A stretch of 64,000 nt of DNA, from NCBI GenBank assembly GCA_963923955.1, contig OZ000552.1:2356001-2420000 (forward strand). The letters are read 5' to 3'. This document shows positions 43,921-52,290 of the stretch, in pieces. The DNA is from G963923955 sp963923955. Its GTDB lineage: Bacteria; Pseudomonadota; Gammaproteobacteria; Eutrophobiales; Eutrophobiaceae. The notes under the pieces were generated by a model. That model did not search any database. It was not told the DNA's origin and worked only from the letters and a program-made list of their open reading frames with translations. Both the position numbers and the translations under genes were made by a program. Within the stretch, counting starts at the first letter, position 1. The number at the start of each line of letters is the position of its first letter.

Positions 43921-44688
43921 CTACCACTGTTGCCCCGGATAGGCGCGTTGCACGCACTGCATCTCCGCCAACAAGTAGCCCATGTGCTCGGTATGTAGGC
44001 CCTGCCTGCCGCCGGTCTGCGGCCAGACTTCCTTAGGACGCTGCAAGCCGGCTTCCGCCAAAACCGCCCCTACTTTTTTTTGCCATTGCCGCGCAAGCTC
44101 AGCCGCATCGGGGCCGATGCCCGCCTGCAAAATCTGCTGCTCAACCTCATCCACCTCGAACAACTCGCCGGTATAAGGCCAGGCCTCTTCCAGGGCCTGC
44201 TGGATCTTTGCATGGCTTTCCTGCGTCCCATCGCCCAGGCGCAGCATCCACTCGCTGGTGTGGCGCAGATGATATTTGGCCTCCTTAAAGGCCTTGCCCG
44301 CGATCGCAGCCAGCCTTGCATCGGTTGATGCCTGCAAGGCTTCGTATAAAAAATAATTATAGCTATCGACCAGGAATTGGCGCGCGGTGCTAAAAGCAAA
44401 ATCGCCCCGGGGGAGCTCCATGATAAGGACATTGAACCATTGCCTCTCGTCTCTTAGATAAGCGAGATCATCCTCAGTCCTGCCCCTGCCTTCGAGATCG
44501 GCGGCATAACTTAACAGCATCCGGGCGCGGCCGATCAGGTCCAGGGCGGTATTGGCAAGGCCGATATCCTCTTCAAGAAAGGGGCCGTGACCGCACCATT
44601 CAGACAGGCGCTGGCCATTGATCAGGGCATCATCACCCAGCCGCAAGACGTATTCGAACAATGCTGCTTGTCGTGTCAAGGCAGACAT
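43921..44688 (-). CDS. paaC: phenylacetyl-CoA epoxidase structural subunit PaaC
   Basis: The 255-residue ferritin-like protein has LRLGDDALINGQRLSEWCGHGPFLEEDIGLANTALD near the start and KEAKYHLRHTSEWMLRLGDGT, both conserved in PaaC. It is the non-catalytic partner of PaaA in the multicomponent epoxidase. It starts 8 bases after paaB. Confidence 0.95.
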   Translation of the reverse strand: MSALTRQAALFEYVLRLGDDALINGQRLSEWCGHGPFLEEDIGLANTALDLIGRARMLLSYAADLEGRGRTEDDLAYLRDERQWFNVLIMELPRGDFAFSTARQFLVDSYNYFLYEALQASTDARLAAIAGKAFKEAKYHLRHTSEWMLRLGDGTQESHAKIQQALEEAWPYTGELFEVDEVEQQILQAGIGPDAAELARQWQKKVGAVLAEAGLQRPKEVWPQTGGRQGLHTEHMGYLLAEMQCVQRAYPGQQW

Positions 44689-44696
44689 GGGCGGTG

Positions 44697-44981
44697 CTAC
44701 AGTTTCAGGTCTTCCGGGACATCGTAAAAGGTGGGATGCCGATAGATCTTGTCTTCAGCCGGCTCGAACAGGCTTGGCTCATCCTCGGGCTGGCTGGCAT
44801 GAATATCGGCGGAGCGTACCACCCACAGGCTGCCGCCCTCATTCCGGCGTGTATAGGTATCACGCGCATACTGCATCGCCTGCTCCGCATCGGCGGCATG
44901 GATGCTGCCGACGTGTTTATGATCAAGGCCGCGCCGGCTGCGCACAAAGACTTCCCACAGCGGCAGGTGCTTGTCATTCAT
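44697..44981 (-). CDS. paaB: phenylacetyl-CoA epoxidase subunit PaaB
   Basis: The 94-residue protein is a standard PaaB: PLWEVFVRSRRGLDHKHVGS, the central AMQYARDTYTRRNEGGSLWVV, and the end PADDK-like tail FEPAEDKIYRHPTFYDVPED. It bridges the PaaAC dimers. It lies 12 bases after paaA. Confidence 0.95.
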   Translation of the reverse strand: MNDKHLPLWEVFVRSRRGLDHKHVGSIHAADAEQAMQYARDTYTRRNEGGSLWVVRSADIHASQPEDEPSLFEPAEDKIYRHPTFYDVPEDLKL

Positions 44982-44993
44982 GCCGGGCCACCT

Positions 44994-45947
44994 TTATGCC
45001 GCCTGCCGTACTGCGCGGGCAGCCTGCTTTTCAGCGTAAGCCAGCGCCGCCTCCCGCACCCAGCGTCCTTCTTCGTGTGCCTTGATCCGCGCCGCCATCC
45101 GCGCCCGGTTACACGGGCCACCACCGGACAGCACCCGATGAAATTCATCCCAGTCGATCTCGCCAAAATCATAGTGGCCGCGCGCCGCATTCCACTTGAG
45201 CGCCGGGTCGGGGATGGTGAGACCTAAGTGCTCGGCCTGCGGGACAGACAAGTCAACAAACTTCTGCCGTAACTCATCATTGCTCTGCCGCTTGATCTTC
45301 CACTGCATGGACTGGGCCGAATGCGCCGATTGCGCGTCATGCGGGCCGAACATCATCAACGACGGCCACCACCAGCGGTTCAGAGCATCCTGGGCCATGG
45401 CCTTTTGCTCGTCCGAACCACGGCACAGCGTCAACATGATCTCGTAACCCTGGCGCTGATGAAAACTCTCCTCCTTGCAGATCCGTACCATCGCCCTTGC
45501 ATAGGGCCCGTAAGAGGTTCGACACAGCGAGACCTGATTGGTGATCGCCGCACCATCCACCAGCCAACCGATTGCGCCGACATCAGCCCAAGTCAATGAA
45601 GGATAATTGAAGATGCTGGCGTATTTTGCCGTCCCGGACAGGAGTTGCTCAATGAGTTCTTCCCGGGCAATGCCAAGCGTCTCCGCCGCACTGTACAGAT
45701 ACAGGCCATGCCCGGCCTCATCCTGCACCTTGGCCAGCAAAATCGCCTTGCGGCGCAGGCTCGGTGCGCGCGTGATCCAGTTACCCTCCGGCAACTGCCC
45801 CACGACTTCGGAATGGGCATGTTGGGAGATCTGACGGATCAGGTTGCGCCGGTACTTCTCCGGCATCCAGTCGCGCGGCTCAATCTTCTCTTCATTATCA
45901 ACACGTTGCTGAAAGACCGCTTCAAGCTCTCTTATCTCTGTGTTCAT
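44994..45947 (-). CDS. paaA: phenylacetyl-CoA epoxidase catalytic subunit PaaA
   Basis: The 317-residue protein carries the di-iron ligands in DEAGH (76-80) and EESFH (159-163) on ferritin-like helices, and the conserved WMPEKYRRNLIRQISQHAHSE region. It puts oxygen across the ring of phenylacetyl-CoA to give the 1,2-epoxide. It is the first gene of paaABCDE. An 11-bp inverted repeat lies just upstream of its start. Confidence 0.96.
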   Translation of the reverse strand: MNTEIRELEAVFQQRVDNEEKIEPRDWMPEKYRRNLIRQISQHAHSEVVGQLPEGNWITRAPSLRRKAILLAKVQDEAGHGLYLYSAAETLGIAREELIEQLLSGTAKYASIFNYPSLTWADVGAIGWLVDGAAITNQVSLCRTSYGPYARAMVRICKEESFHQRQGYEIMLTLCRGSDEQKAMAQDALNRWWWPSLMMFGPHDAQSAHSAQSMQWKIKRQSNDELRQKFVDLSVPQAEHLGLTIPDPALKWNAARGHYDFGEIDWDEFHRVLSGGGPCNRARMAARIKAHEEGRWVREAALAYAEKQAARAVRQAA

Positions 45948-45965
45948 TCTCTCACCACCTTAAGG

Positions 45966-46012
45966 TTTATGATACAAAATAGCTAGGTATTAGTATAATT
46001 GTGTATCATAAA
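45966..46012. promoter_or_regulatory. inverted repeat upstream of paaA, probable operator of the phenylacetate regulator
   Basis: TTTATGATACA (45966-45976) and TGTATCATAAA (46002-46012) are perfect inverse copies 25 bases apart, 19 bases before the paaA start codon. The core ATGATACAAAA-TAGC recurs at the paaZ/paaK control region (50885 on). TGATxC-type cores are known for PaaX sites in enteric bacteria, so a PaaX-like regulator is inferred; its gene is not in the window. Confidence 0.55.
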
Positions 46013-46041
46013 GTTGCAAGCCCTGTTTCTCTACTCTTAAC

Positions 46042-46488
46042 TTAAAGCCTTGCTGAATCCGCAATAACCTCGCCTTTGATGCTATAAGATCGCCCACGAA
46101 AGTGCGCCAGCACCTCGCCATCCGCCCGGCTGACAGTAATGTCATATAGCCCCGTTCGTCCCTGCCTGCTACGCTCTTCGGCTTGTGCGTACAATTCTTC
46201 CCCGGCCTGGCCCGGGCGCACAAAATCAATGGAGCAACTCTGCGCCAGGCTGAGCCGGTTGTAACTATTGCAGGCATAAGCAAAGGCGGTATCGGCCAGC
46301 GCAAAGAGAAAGCCGCCGTGGCAGATCTGATAGCCATTTAACATGTCGTCTCTGATGGACATGGTTACCCGGGCAAAGCCTGCTTTGACCTCCTCGATCT
46401 GGATGCCGAGGGACTGTGACGCCACATCACGCGCATACATGGACTCCGCACAGGCACGCGCCAGTTCATCTACGGACAGTCCGGCCAT
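46042..46488 (-). CDS. paaI: hydroxyphenylacetyl-CoA thioesterase
   Basis: The 148-residue hotdog-fold protein has the PaaI pattern: MLNGYQICHGGFLFALADTAFAYACN with the catalytic Asp, and AQSCSIDFVRPGQAGEELYAQA. It hydrolyses ring-hydroxylated phenylacetyl-CoA and rescues trapped CoA. It lies 6 bases after paaG ends and before paaA. Confidence 0.93.
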   Translation of the reverse strand: MAGLSVDELARACAESMYARDVASQSLGIQIEEVKAGFARVTMSIRDDMLNGYQICHGGFLFALADTAFAYACNSYNRLSLAQSCSIDFVRPGQAGEELYAQAEERSRQGRTGLYDITVSRADGEVLAHFRGRSYSIKGEVIADSARL

Positions 46489-46494
46489 GCAGCC

Positions 46495-47286
46495 CTACTC
46501 ACCGGAAAAGGTCGCCGGGCGTTTCTCAAGAAAGGCCGCCACCCCTTCCCGATAATCCTGTGTCCTGCCCGCTTGGCCCTGCAATTCCTGTTCGAGCGCC
46601 AGCTGCTGATCAAGGCCATTGCTCATGGATGCCTGCAGCGCCTTCTTAGTGAGCGCCAGCCCCGTGGTGGCCTGGCCTGCAAGGTGTTTGGCCAGTGCCC
46701 TCGCCTCGGCCATCAAGTCCTCATCATCAACGCACTTCCAGATCATGCCCCATTGCGCAGCCTGCTCGGCCGCTATCTTCTCGCCCAACAGGGACAGCGC
46801 CATCGCTCGCGGCAGGCCGACGGCCCTGGGCAAGAACCATGTGCCGCCGGAATCCGGGATCAGGCCGATCTTGCAAAATGCCTGGATAAAACTGGCCGAT
46901 CTGGCCGCCAGCACGATGTCGCAGGCGAGCGCAATATTCGCCCCGGCACCGGCGGCCACGCCATTCACCGCACAGATCACCGGCAGCGGCAGCGCACGAA
47001 TGCACTTGATCAAGGGGTTGTAATTTTTCTCGATTGACTCGCCCAAGTCGGGCAGCGCGGCATCATTGGCAACAGCCCGGTCGCCCAGGTCCTGCCCGGC
47101 ACAAAAGCCGCGCCCGGCCCCAGTGAGCAACAAACAGCGCACCGCCCGGTTGGGGCTTATTTCCGCCAGCGCACTGCGCACCTCTGCGTGCATCTCCTGG
47201 TTAAAACTGTTGAGACTATCAGGCCGGTTCAGGGTCAAGGTGGCCGCGCCCTCTGCAATGGAAAAATTGATCGTGTTGTAGTTCAT
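46495..47286 (-). CDS. paaG: 1,2-epoxyphenylacetyl-CoA isomerase
   Basis: This crotonase-fold protein (263 residues from the ATG at 47286; a GTG six codons upstream is possible) has the two oxyanion-hole segments GAGRGFCAGQDLGDR and AVNGVAAGAGANIALACDI, and FCKIGLIPDSGGTWFLPR, as PaaG does. It turns the epoxide into oxepin-CoA. It is the nearest paa gene to the inserted restriction-modification pair, whose end lies 8 bases upstream. Confidence 0.93.
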   Translation of the reverse strand: MNYNTINFSIAEGAATLTLNRPDSLNSFNQEMHAEVRSALAEISPNRAVRCLLLTGAGRGFCAGQDLGDRAVANDAALPDLGESIEKNYNPLIKCIRALPLPVICAVNGVAAGAGANIALACDIVLAARSASFIQAFCKIGLIPDSGGTWFLPRAVGLPRAMALSLLGEKIAAEQAAQWGMIWKCVDDEDLMAEARALAKHLAGQATTGLALTKKALQASMSNGLDQQLALEQELQGQAGRTQDYREGVAAFLEKRPATFSGE

Positions 47287-47293
47287 GTTTTTC

Positions 47294-47887
47294 TTAATCC
47301 GCACCAGCGAATAATCTTTTCCTGAAATCCTCTACATCATACCAACAACATCCAACGCAAGAACCCCGATAAGTACCGTTGCCTTTTACTTGTGACTTTG
47401 GATAGCCTAAACGCTTTGCGTCAAAACGCTTGTTTGTCTCTCTACATTCTTTGCAATGTTGCCGCTTGGCATTATTGGCCGCTTTTGATGGGGGTTGAAA
47501 ATCATCAATTCTGACTCTGCTAAAATCATTTAAACGTGGGTCGTCCCTGCGTCCATCTTTATGATCTACCTCAACCGAACTAACACCTAAAACAACACAG
47601 CGTTGTTTCTTTATTGCATCACGAATACGCTTTGGTATAGGTTTTTCTATTGGGGATTTTTTATACCCATGCAGCGCAATAGCAGTAATTTTATTTCTCT
47701 CCTTCATTCGCACAATATTAAATTTCTCCGCAAGACTCCCATCATCACGACACCAAGAGCCGCCATTACCAAGCTTCAGCCCCTCATAGCGCCCAATAAA
47801 CCGATCAACACTCACTGGATCGCAGAACCCTTGGTCATCGAGGTTCGCCAATTCAAGAAATAAGTCAGCCTTCGTTTCTTTAGACAT
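47294..47887 (-). CDS. HNH-type type II restriction endonuclease (putative)
   Basis: I start at the ATG inside the methyltransferase stop region (MSKETKADLFLELANL); the longer frame overlaps the methyltransferase by 62 bases. The 197-residue protein has VEVDHKDGRRDDPRL, the core of an HNH/beta-beta-alpha metal nuclease, and two zinc-type pairs, CKEC in KRQHCKECRETNKRF and CVGC in GSCVGCCWYDVEDF. The pattern and the partner methyltransferase make a restriction enzyme likely. I cannot name the recognition site. The region is distinctly AT-rich compared with paa genes. Confidence 0.75.
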   Translation of the reverse strand: MSKETKADLFLELANLDDQGFCDPVSVDRFIGRYEGLKLGNGGSWCRDDGSLAEKFNIVRMKERNKITAIALHGYKKSPIEKPIPKRIRDAIKKQRCVVLGVSSVEVDHKDGRRDDPRLNDFSRVRIDDFQPPSKAANNAKRQHCKECRETNKRFDAKRLGYPKSQVKGNGTYRGSCVGCCWYDVEDFRKRLFAGAD

Positions 47888-48629
47888 CAAACCTATCCAA
47901 CCTGGCACGAGCAACCTTAACATAATCAGGATCAATGTCACATCCTGTGAACCGACGCTTATTTTTTATGGCCGCAACGGCTGTGGTCCCTGAGCCTAAA
48001 AATGGATCAATAACAAGATCACCCGGATTGCTATGTTTAAGCACCAATTTAGAAAATAAATTTTCAGGTTTTTGTGTCGGATGTACCCTTTTTCCACCGT
48101 GACGGGGTATAGGCATTTCATAAACACCATTATCATACTTGGCATTAAAGGTAGGCTTACCGCCCTTGACACCCACTACGGCAACTTCACGACTATTTGA
48201 TAAATATGTGGCTGACTGATTGAGCGGAACTGGATTTGTTTTTTGCCAGATAATAAGTCTAATCATTTTAAAACAAGCAGAATCCATTGCTTGTTGCAAC
48301 TCAGTAATCTTCCAAATATCATACCATATTATGGCTGTTCCACCTTGTTTCAATATCCGATAGCAAGCGCTGGCAACGGCTTTAAGGTCAATTTTTCTAT
48401 GATCCCATCTACCAAAATCCATCGATACAGCAAACCTATCAACACCATTTTTTACATTGGAAAACCCTGTACTTTTACTTATTGTATATGGTGGATCAGT
48501 TAATATCAGATCAACACTACCCTTTTCTAACTCTTGCATAAACAGCTGCCAATCAAGCCTTTTAATTGATGCATGCGTTTGTGCCGTGGTGAAAGCATTT
48601 CCGGATTTGGATAATTGAGTTTCATACAT
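47880..48629 (-). CDS. DNA methyltransferase of a type II restriction-modification pair (beta class)
   Basis: The 249-residue protein has the catalytic DPPY at residues 45-48 ahead of HPTQKPENLFSKLVLKHS and the SAM-binding DPFLGSGTTAVAAI, the motif order of beta-class amino-methyltransferases (N6-adenine or N4-cytosine). Its stop overlaps the nuclease start by 8 bases, so the two are coupled and the methylase is made first. Codon use and base content are AT-rich, a sign of transfer into the paa cluster. Confidence 0.9.
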   Translation of the reverse strand: MYETQLSKSGNAFTTAQTHASIKRLDWQLFMQELEKGSVDLILTDPPYTISKSTGFSNVKNGVDRFAVSMDFGRWDHRKIDLKAVASACYRILKQGGTAIIWYDIWKITELQQAMDSACFKMIRLIIWQKTNPVPLNQSATYLSNSREVAVVGVKGGKPTFNAKYDNGVYEMPIPRHGGKRVHPTQKPENLFSKLVLKHSNPGDLVIDPFLGSGTTAVAAIKNKRRFTGCDIDPDYVKVARARLDRFDV

Positions 48630-48743
48630 AGTTTTTCCCTTGTAGTTTTTTGGTGACCATGTTGATTGTGTGAATGCGTTATCAGCTTTATTGAAAGTAA
48701 ATAAAAATTATGAAACAAACGTCTATTACATCATTTCTGTAGT

Positions 48744-50789
48744 TTATGCCGCTTTTCTCTCTACCAATGTCAATACATCATAGAGTGCTATCGTCTCATC
48801 TTCCTGGTTTTTGATCTCCACCGCCCACTTCACCACTCCTGTGGCGCGTTCCTCCTCCGGCCGCCGGTCTTTTTTGATCTTCTGTTTCACGGTGATGCAG
48901 GCCTGAATGGTATCGCCGATGCCGACCGGCTCGATAAAGCGCAGATTATCCAGACCATAATTCGCCAGCACCGGGCCGGGGGCCGGCTCGACAAACATGC
49001 CGGCGGCAGCTGCGATCAGAAAATAACCGTGGGCGACACGCTTTCCGAAGAAGGAGTCTTGCGCCGCAGTTTCATCAAAATGGGCATAGAAATGATCGCC
49101 GGAAAGACAGCCGAAATTGACGATGTCGGCCTCTGTTACCGTGCGCCTGTGAGTCGTCAAGGTCTCGCCGATTTTTAATTCTTCAAAGTACTTGCGGAAG
49201 GGATGCACCGGGTCATGGAGTTGCTTTGCGCCGGGGTGATATTCATGGGTCAGCGCTGTGAGCATAGTCGGCGAGGCTTGTATGGCGGTTCTTTGCATGT
49301 AGTGTTTTATGGCGCGGATACCGCCCAGCTCCTCGCCGCCGCCGGCGCGTCCCGGGCCGCCATGCACGAGGCCGGGTAGGGGCGAGCCATGGCCGGTGGA
49401 CTCGGCGGCGCAGTCCTGATTGATCACCAGCATGCGGCCATGCCATGCGGCCGTGCCCAATATCAGCCGCCGGGCTTCCCCCTCATCGGCGGTAAAGACC
49501 GAGCCGGTCAGGCTGCCCTTGCCGAGCTTGGCAATGGCGATGGCCTCGTCAATATCGGCATAAGGCATGACCGTGCTGACCGGGCCGAAGGCCTCCACGG
49601 CATGGGGTTCAGCTGCCGCAAGCGGCCGGTCGCAATACAGCAGGGTTGCCGGGAAGAAGGCACCCTGGTCCTTGTCCGCGCCGCTGACGGCAAAGTCCTC
49701 ATTGCCGCCGTGGATGATTTCACAGGCTTTGGTTAGGCGCGCTACATTGTCCCAGACATCCTGCATTTGCTGTCGGCCCACCAGTGGCCCCATCTTTACC
49801 TCCGCCACAGCAGGGTCGCCTAAGACCGCTTTGTCCAGGCGCGTCTTCAGGGCGGCGATCACGGCATCTTTTTTATCCGCAGGCACAATGGCACGGCGGA
49901 TGGCAGTGCACTTCTGGCCGGCCTTGACCGTCATCTCCCGGGCCACTTCCCGGACAAACAACTCAAACTCGGCCTGTCCGGGTTCAACTGTCGCGCCCAG
50001 GATGCAGCAATTCAGCGAATCCGCCTCCATATTAAAGGGGATCGAGTTGGCGATAATGTTTGGATGGGTCTTTAATTTTTGTCCGGTGGCAGCAGAGCCG
50101 GTGAAGGTCACGACATCCTGCTCGCCTAAGTGATCCAGCAGATCGCCGGTATGGCCGCAGATGAGCTGTATAGAACCATCGGGCAGCAGTTGGGAGGCGG
50201 CGATCTCTCTTACCATGGCAGCGGTCAGGTACGAGGATACGGTTGCCGGCTTGACGATCACCGGCACACCGGCGACCAGGCTGGGCGCGATCTTCTCCAG
50301 CATGCCCCAGCAGGGAAAATTAAAGGCGTTGATATGCACGGCCACGCCCTCTTTGGGCACCAGCAGGTGGCGGCCGACGAAGCTGCCCTCTTGCGACAGC
50401 CTTTCCATCTCGCCTTCCAGCAGGAAGCTCTCATTCGCCAACTCGCGCCGCACCATGCCGCTATAGGAGAACAAGGTGCCGATGCCGCCTTCAATGTCGA
50501 TCCAGCTATCTGTGCGGGTGGCACCGGTCCAGGCCGATACCTCATAGAACGATTCCTTTTTATCCAACAGGTATTTGGCCAGTGCCTTCAACATATTGGC
50601 GCGCTCATGAAAGGTCATGGCGCGCAGGTTCGGCCCGCCCAACTCACGCCCGTATTTGAGGGCTTGGGCAAAGTCGATACCGCTGCTGGATACCGCGCCG
50701 ATCAACTCGCCATTCACCGCGTTAAGGACTTCGGCCCCGCCGTCTTGCCCACTAACCCATTCACCGCAGATATAACTTTGAATATTCAA
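48744..50789 (-). CDS. paaZ: bifunctional oxepin-CoA hydrolase/aldehyde dehydrogenase
   Basis: The 681-residue protein joins an aldehyde dehydrogenase (residues 1-510; INAFNFPCWGMLEKIAPSL, catalytic Cys in AGQKCTAIRRAIVP) to a MaoC-like hydratase (540-681; FGCLSGDHFYAHFDE, VAHGYFLIAAAAGMF). It opens the oxepin-CoA ring and oxidises the resulting aldehyde. It is divergent from paaK and would have led on to paaG before the restriction-modification pair came between them. Confidence 0.96.
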   Translation of the reverse strand: MNIQSYICGEWVSGQDGGAEVLNAVNGELIGAVSSSGIDFAQALKYGRELGGPNLRAMTFHERANMLKALAKYLLDKKESFYEVSAWTGATRTDSWIDIEGGIGTLFSYSGMVRRELANESFLLEGEMERLSQEGSFVGRHLLVPKEGVAVHINAFNFPCWGMLEKIAPSLVAGVPVIVKPATVSSYLTAAMVREIAASQLLPDGSIQLICGHTGDLLDHLGEQDVVTFTGSAATGQKLKTHPNIIANSIPFNMEADSLNCCILGATVEPGQAEFELFVREVAREMTVKAGQKCTAIRRAIVPADKKDAVIAALKTRLDKAVLGDPAVAEVKMGPLVGRQQMQDVWDNVARLTKACEIIHGGNEDFAVSGADKDQGAFFPATLLYCDRPLAAAEPHAVEAFGPVSTVMPYADIDEAIAIAKLGKGSLTGSVFTADEGEARRLILGTAAWHGRMLVINQDCAAESTGHGSPLPGLVHGGPGRAGGGEELGGIRAIKHYMQRTAIQASPTMLTALTHEYHPGAKQLHDPVHPFRKYFEELKIGETLTTHRRTVTEADIVNFGCLSGDHFYAHFDETAAQDSFFGKRVAHGYFLIAAAAGMFVEPAPGPVLANYGLDNLRFIEPVGIGDTIQACITVKQKIKKDRRPEEERATGVVKWAVEIKNQEDETIALYDVLTLVERKAA

Positions 50790-50884
50790 GGCCCTGCCCC
50801 TTTAGAGATGCTTAAAAAATATTGAAGATTCGCATGGAAAATTGCGCTACTTTTTCTATATAACTTGCATTATGCGATTCTACT

Positions 50885-50922
50885 ATGATACAAAAATAGC
50901 AGAAAGCCTGCTATTTTTGTAT
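50885..50922. promoter_or_regulatory. perfect 15-bp inverted repeat between paaZ and paaK, probable operator
   Basis: ATACAAAAATAGCAG (50888-50902) and CTGCTATTTTTGTAT (50908-50922) are perfect inverse copies with spacer AAAGC. The left arm extends as ATGATACAAAAATAGC, nearly the same as ATGATACAAAATAGC at the paaA site. Lying midway between two divergent start codons of one pathway, it is better read as a shared operator than a terminator. Confidence 0.6.
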
Positions 50923-50965
50923 TACTTTATCTAGGTGCGATTAAGATCATGAGAGGCGATTAGAC

Positions 50966-52261
50966 ATGCCAGCAGAGCGAGACACATTAGAAGCCATCGA
51001 GAAGGCCAGCCAGGATGAGCTACAAAATCTACAGTTGGAGCGCATGCGCTGGAGCGTAAAGCATGCCTATGAAAACGTGCCGTATTATAAGAAAAAATTT
51101 GATCAGCACGGCGCACACCCGGATGATCTAAAGGGACTATCTGATCTGGCGCAGTTTCCCTTCACCACAAAGGCTGATCTGCGCGAGAACTACCCCTTCA
51201 CTATGTTTGCCGTGCCGATGGAAGAGGTCGTGCGTATTCATGCCTCCAGCGGCACCACCGGCAAACCGACTGTGGTCGGCTATACCAAAAAAGATATTGA
51301 CACCTGGAGCCAGGTGGCGGCGCGTTCCATTCGTGCCGCGGGCGGGACTCACAAAGACCTGGTGCATGTCGCCTATGGCTACGGCCTGTTTACCGGTGGG
51401 CTGGGAGCGCACTACGGTGCGGAGTATCTCGGCTGCACGGTCATCCCCATGTCCGGCGGCCAGACGGCAAAGCAGGCGCAGCTCATCAAGGATTTCGACC
51501 CCGACATCATCATGTGCACGCCGTCTTATATGCTGAGCATCGCCGATGAATTAGAGCGCCAGGGCGTGGATGCGCATGCGCTAAAATTGCGGGTCGGCAT
51601 CTTCGGGGCTGAGCCCTGGACCGGCTCCATGCGCGAGAATCTGGAGCGGCGCTTGGGGATTGACGCCACGGATATTTACGGCCTGTCTGAGGTCATGGGC
51701 CCTGGCGTTGCCCAGGAGTGTGTGGCTACCAAAGACGGCCCCACAATCTGGGAGGATCATTTTTACCCGGAGATCATTGATCCGGCAACCGGCGCGGTCC
51801 TGCCTGATGGGGAGGCGGGCGAGTTGGTCTTTACCAGTCTGAGCAAGGAAGCCCTGCCGGTCATCCGCTACCGCACCCGTGATCTGACGCGGCTGCTGCC
51901 GGGCAGTGCACGTAGCATGCGCCGTATGGATAAGATCACCGGCCGCTCCGATGATATGCTGATCATACGCGGCGTGAATGTCTTTCCCACGCAGATCGAG
52001 GAGCAGATACTAAAGGTTGCGAACCTGGCCCCGCATTACCAGATTGAGATCAGCCGAGAGCATAACCTTGACACCATGCTGGTCAATGTGGAACTGCGCC
52101 CTGATGCTGATCCAGCCAATAGCGCGCCTGCCGCAGAAGCACTGCAGCAACACATAAAAGACATCATCGGCGTGTCAAGCGAAGTCAAGGTGCACGAGGA
52201 AGGCGGCGTTCCCCGCTCGGAGGGCAAGGCACAGCGGGTGGTTGACAAGAGAAAATTATAG
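50966..52261 (+). CDS. paaK: phenylacetate-CoA ligase
   Basis: The 431-residue protein is a standard PaaK: MRWSVKHAYENVPYYKKKFD, the ATP loop SSGTTGKPTVVGYT, YGLSEVMGPGVAQEC, YRTRDLTRLLPG and the lysine-containing C-terminal PRSEGKAQRVVDKRKL. It activates phenylacetate with ATP and CoA, the entry step of the pathway. It is transcribed divergently from paaZ across a 176-base control region. Confidence 0.97.
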   Translation: MPAERDTLEAIEKASQDELQNLQLERMRWSVKHAYENVPYYKKKFDQHGAHPDDLKGLSDLAQFPFTTKADLRENYPFTMFAVPMEEVVRIHASSGTTGKPTVVGYTKKDIDTWSQVAARSIRAAGGTHKDLVHVAYGYGLFTGGLGAHYGAEYLGCTVIPMSGGQTAKQAQLIKDFDPDIIMCTPSYMLSIADELERQGVDAHALKLRVGIFGAEPWTGSMRENLERRLGIDATDIYGLSEVMGPGVAQECVATKDGPTIWEDHFYPEIIDPATGAVLPDGEAGELVFTSLSKEALPVIRYRTRDLTRLLPGSARSMRRMDKITGRSDDMLIIRGVNVFPTQIEEQILKVANLAPHYQIEISREHNLDTMLVNVELRPDADPANSAPAAEALQQHIKDIIGVSSEVKVHEEGGVPRSEGKAQRVVDKRKL

Positions 52262-52290
52262 GGCGCGTTTGCATGCCCTCTTAGCAGACC

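Noticed and set aside
50130..50825. 231-codon frame opposite paaZ
   Set aside because: Shadow of the conserved aldehyde dehydrogenase half of paaZ.
50888..50922. Palindrome as a bidirectional terminator
   Set aside because: It lies between divergent starts, not convergent ends, and shares its core with the paaA upstream site.
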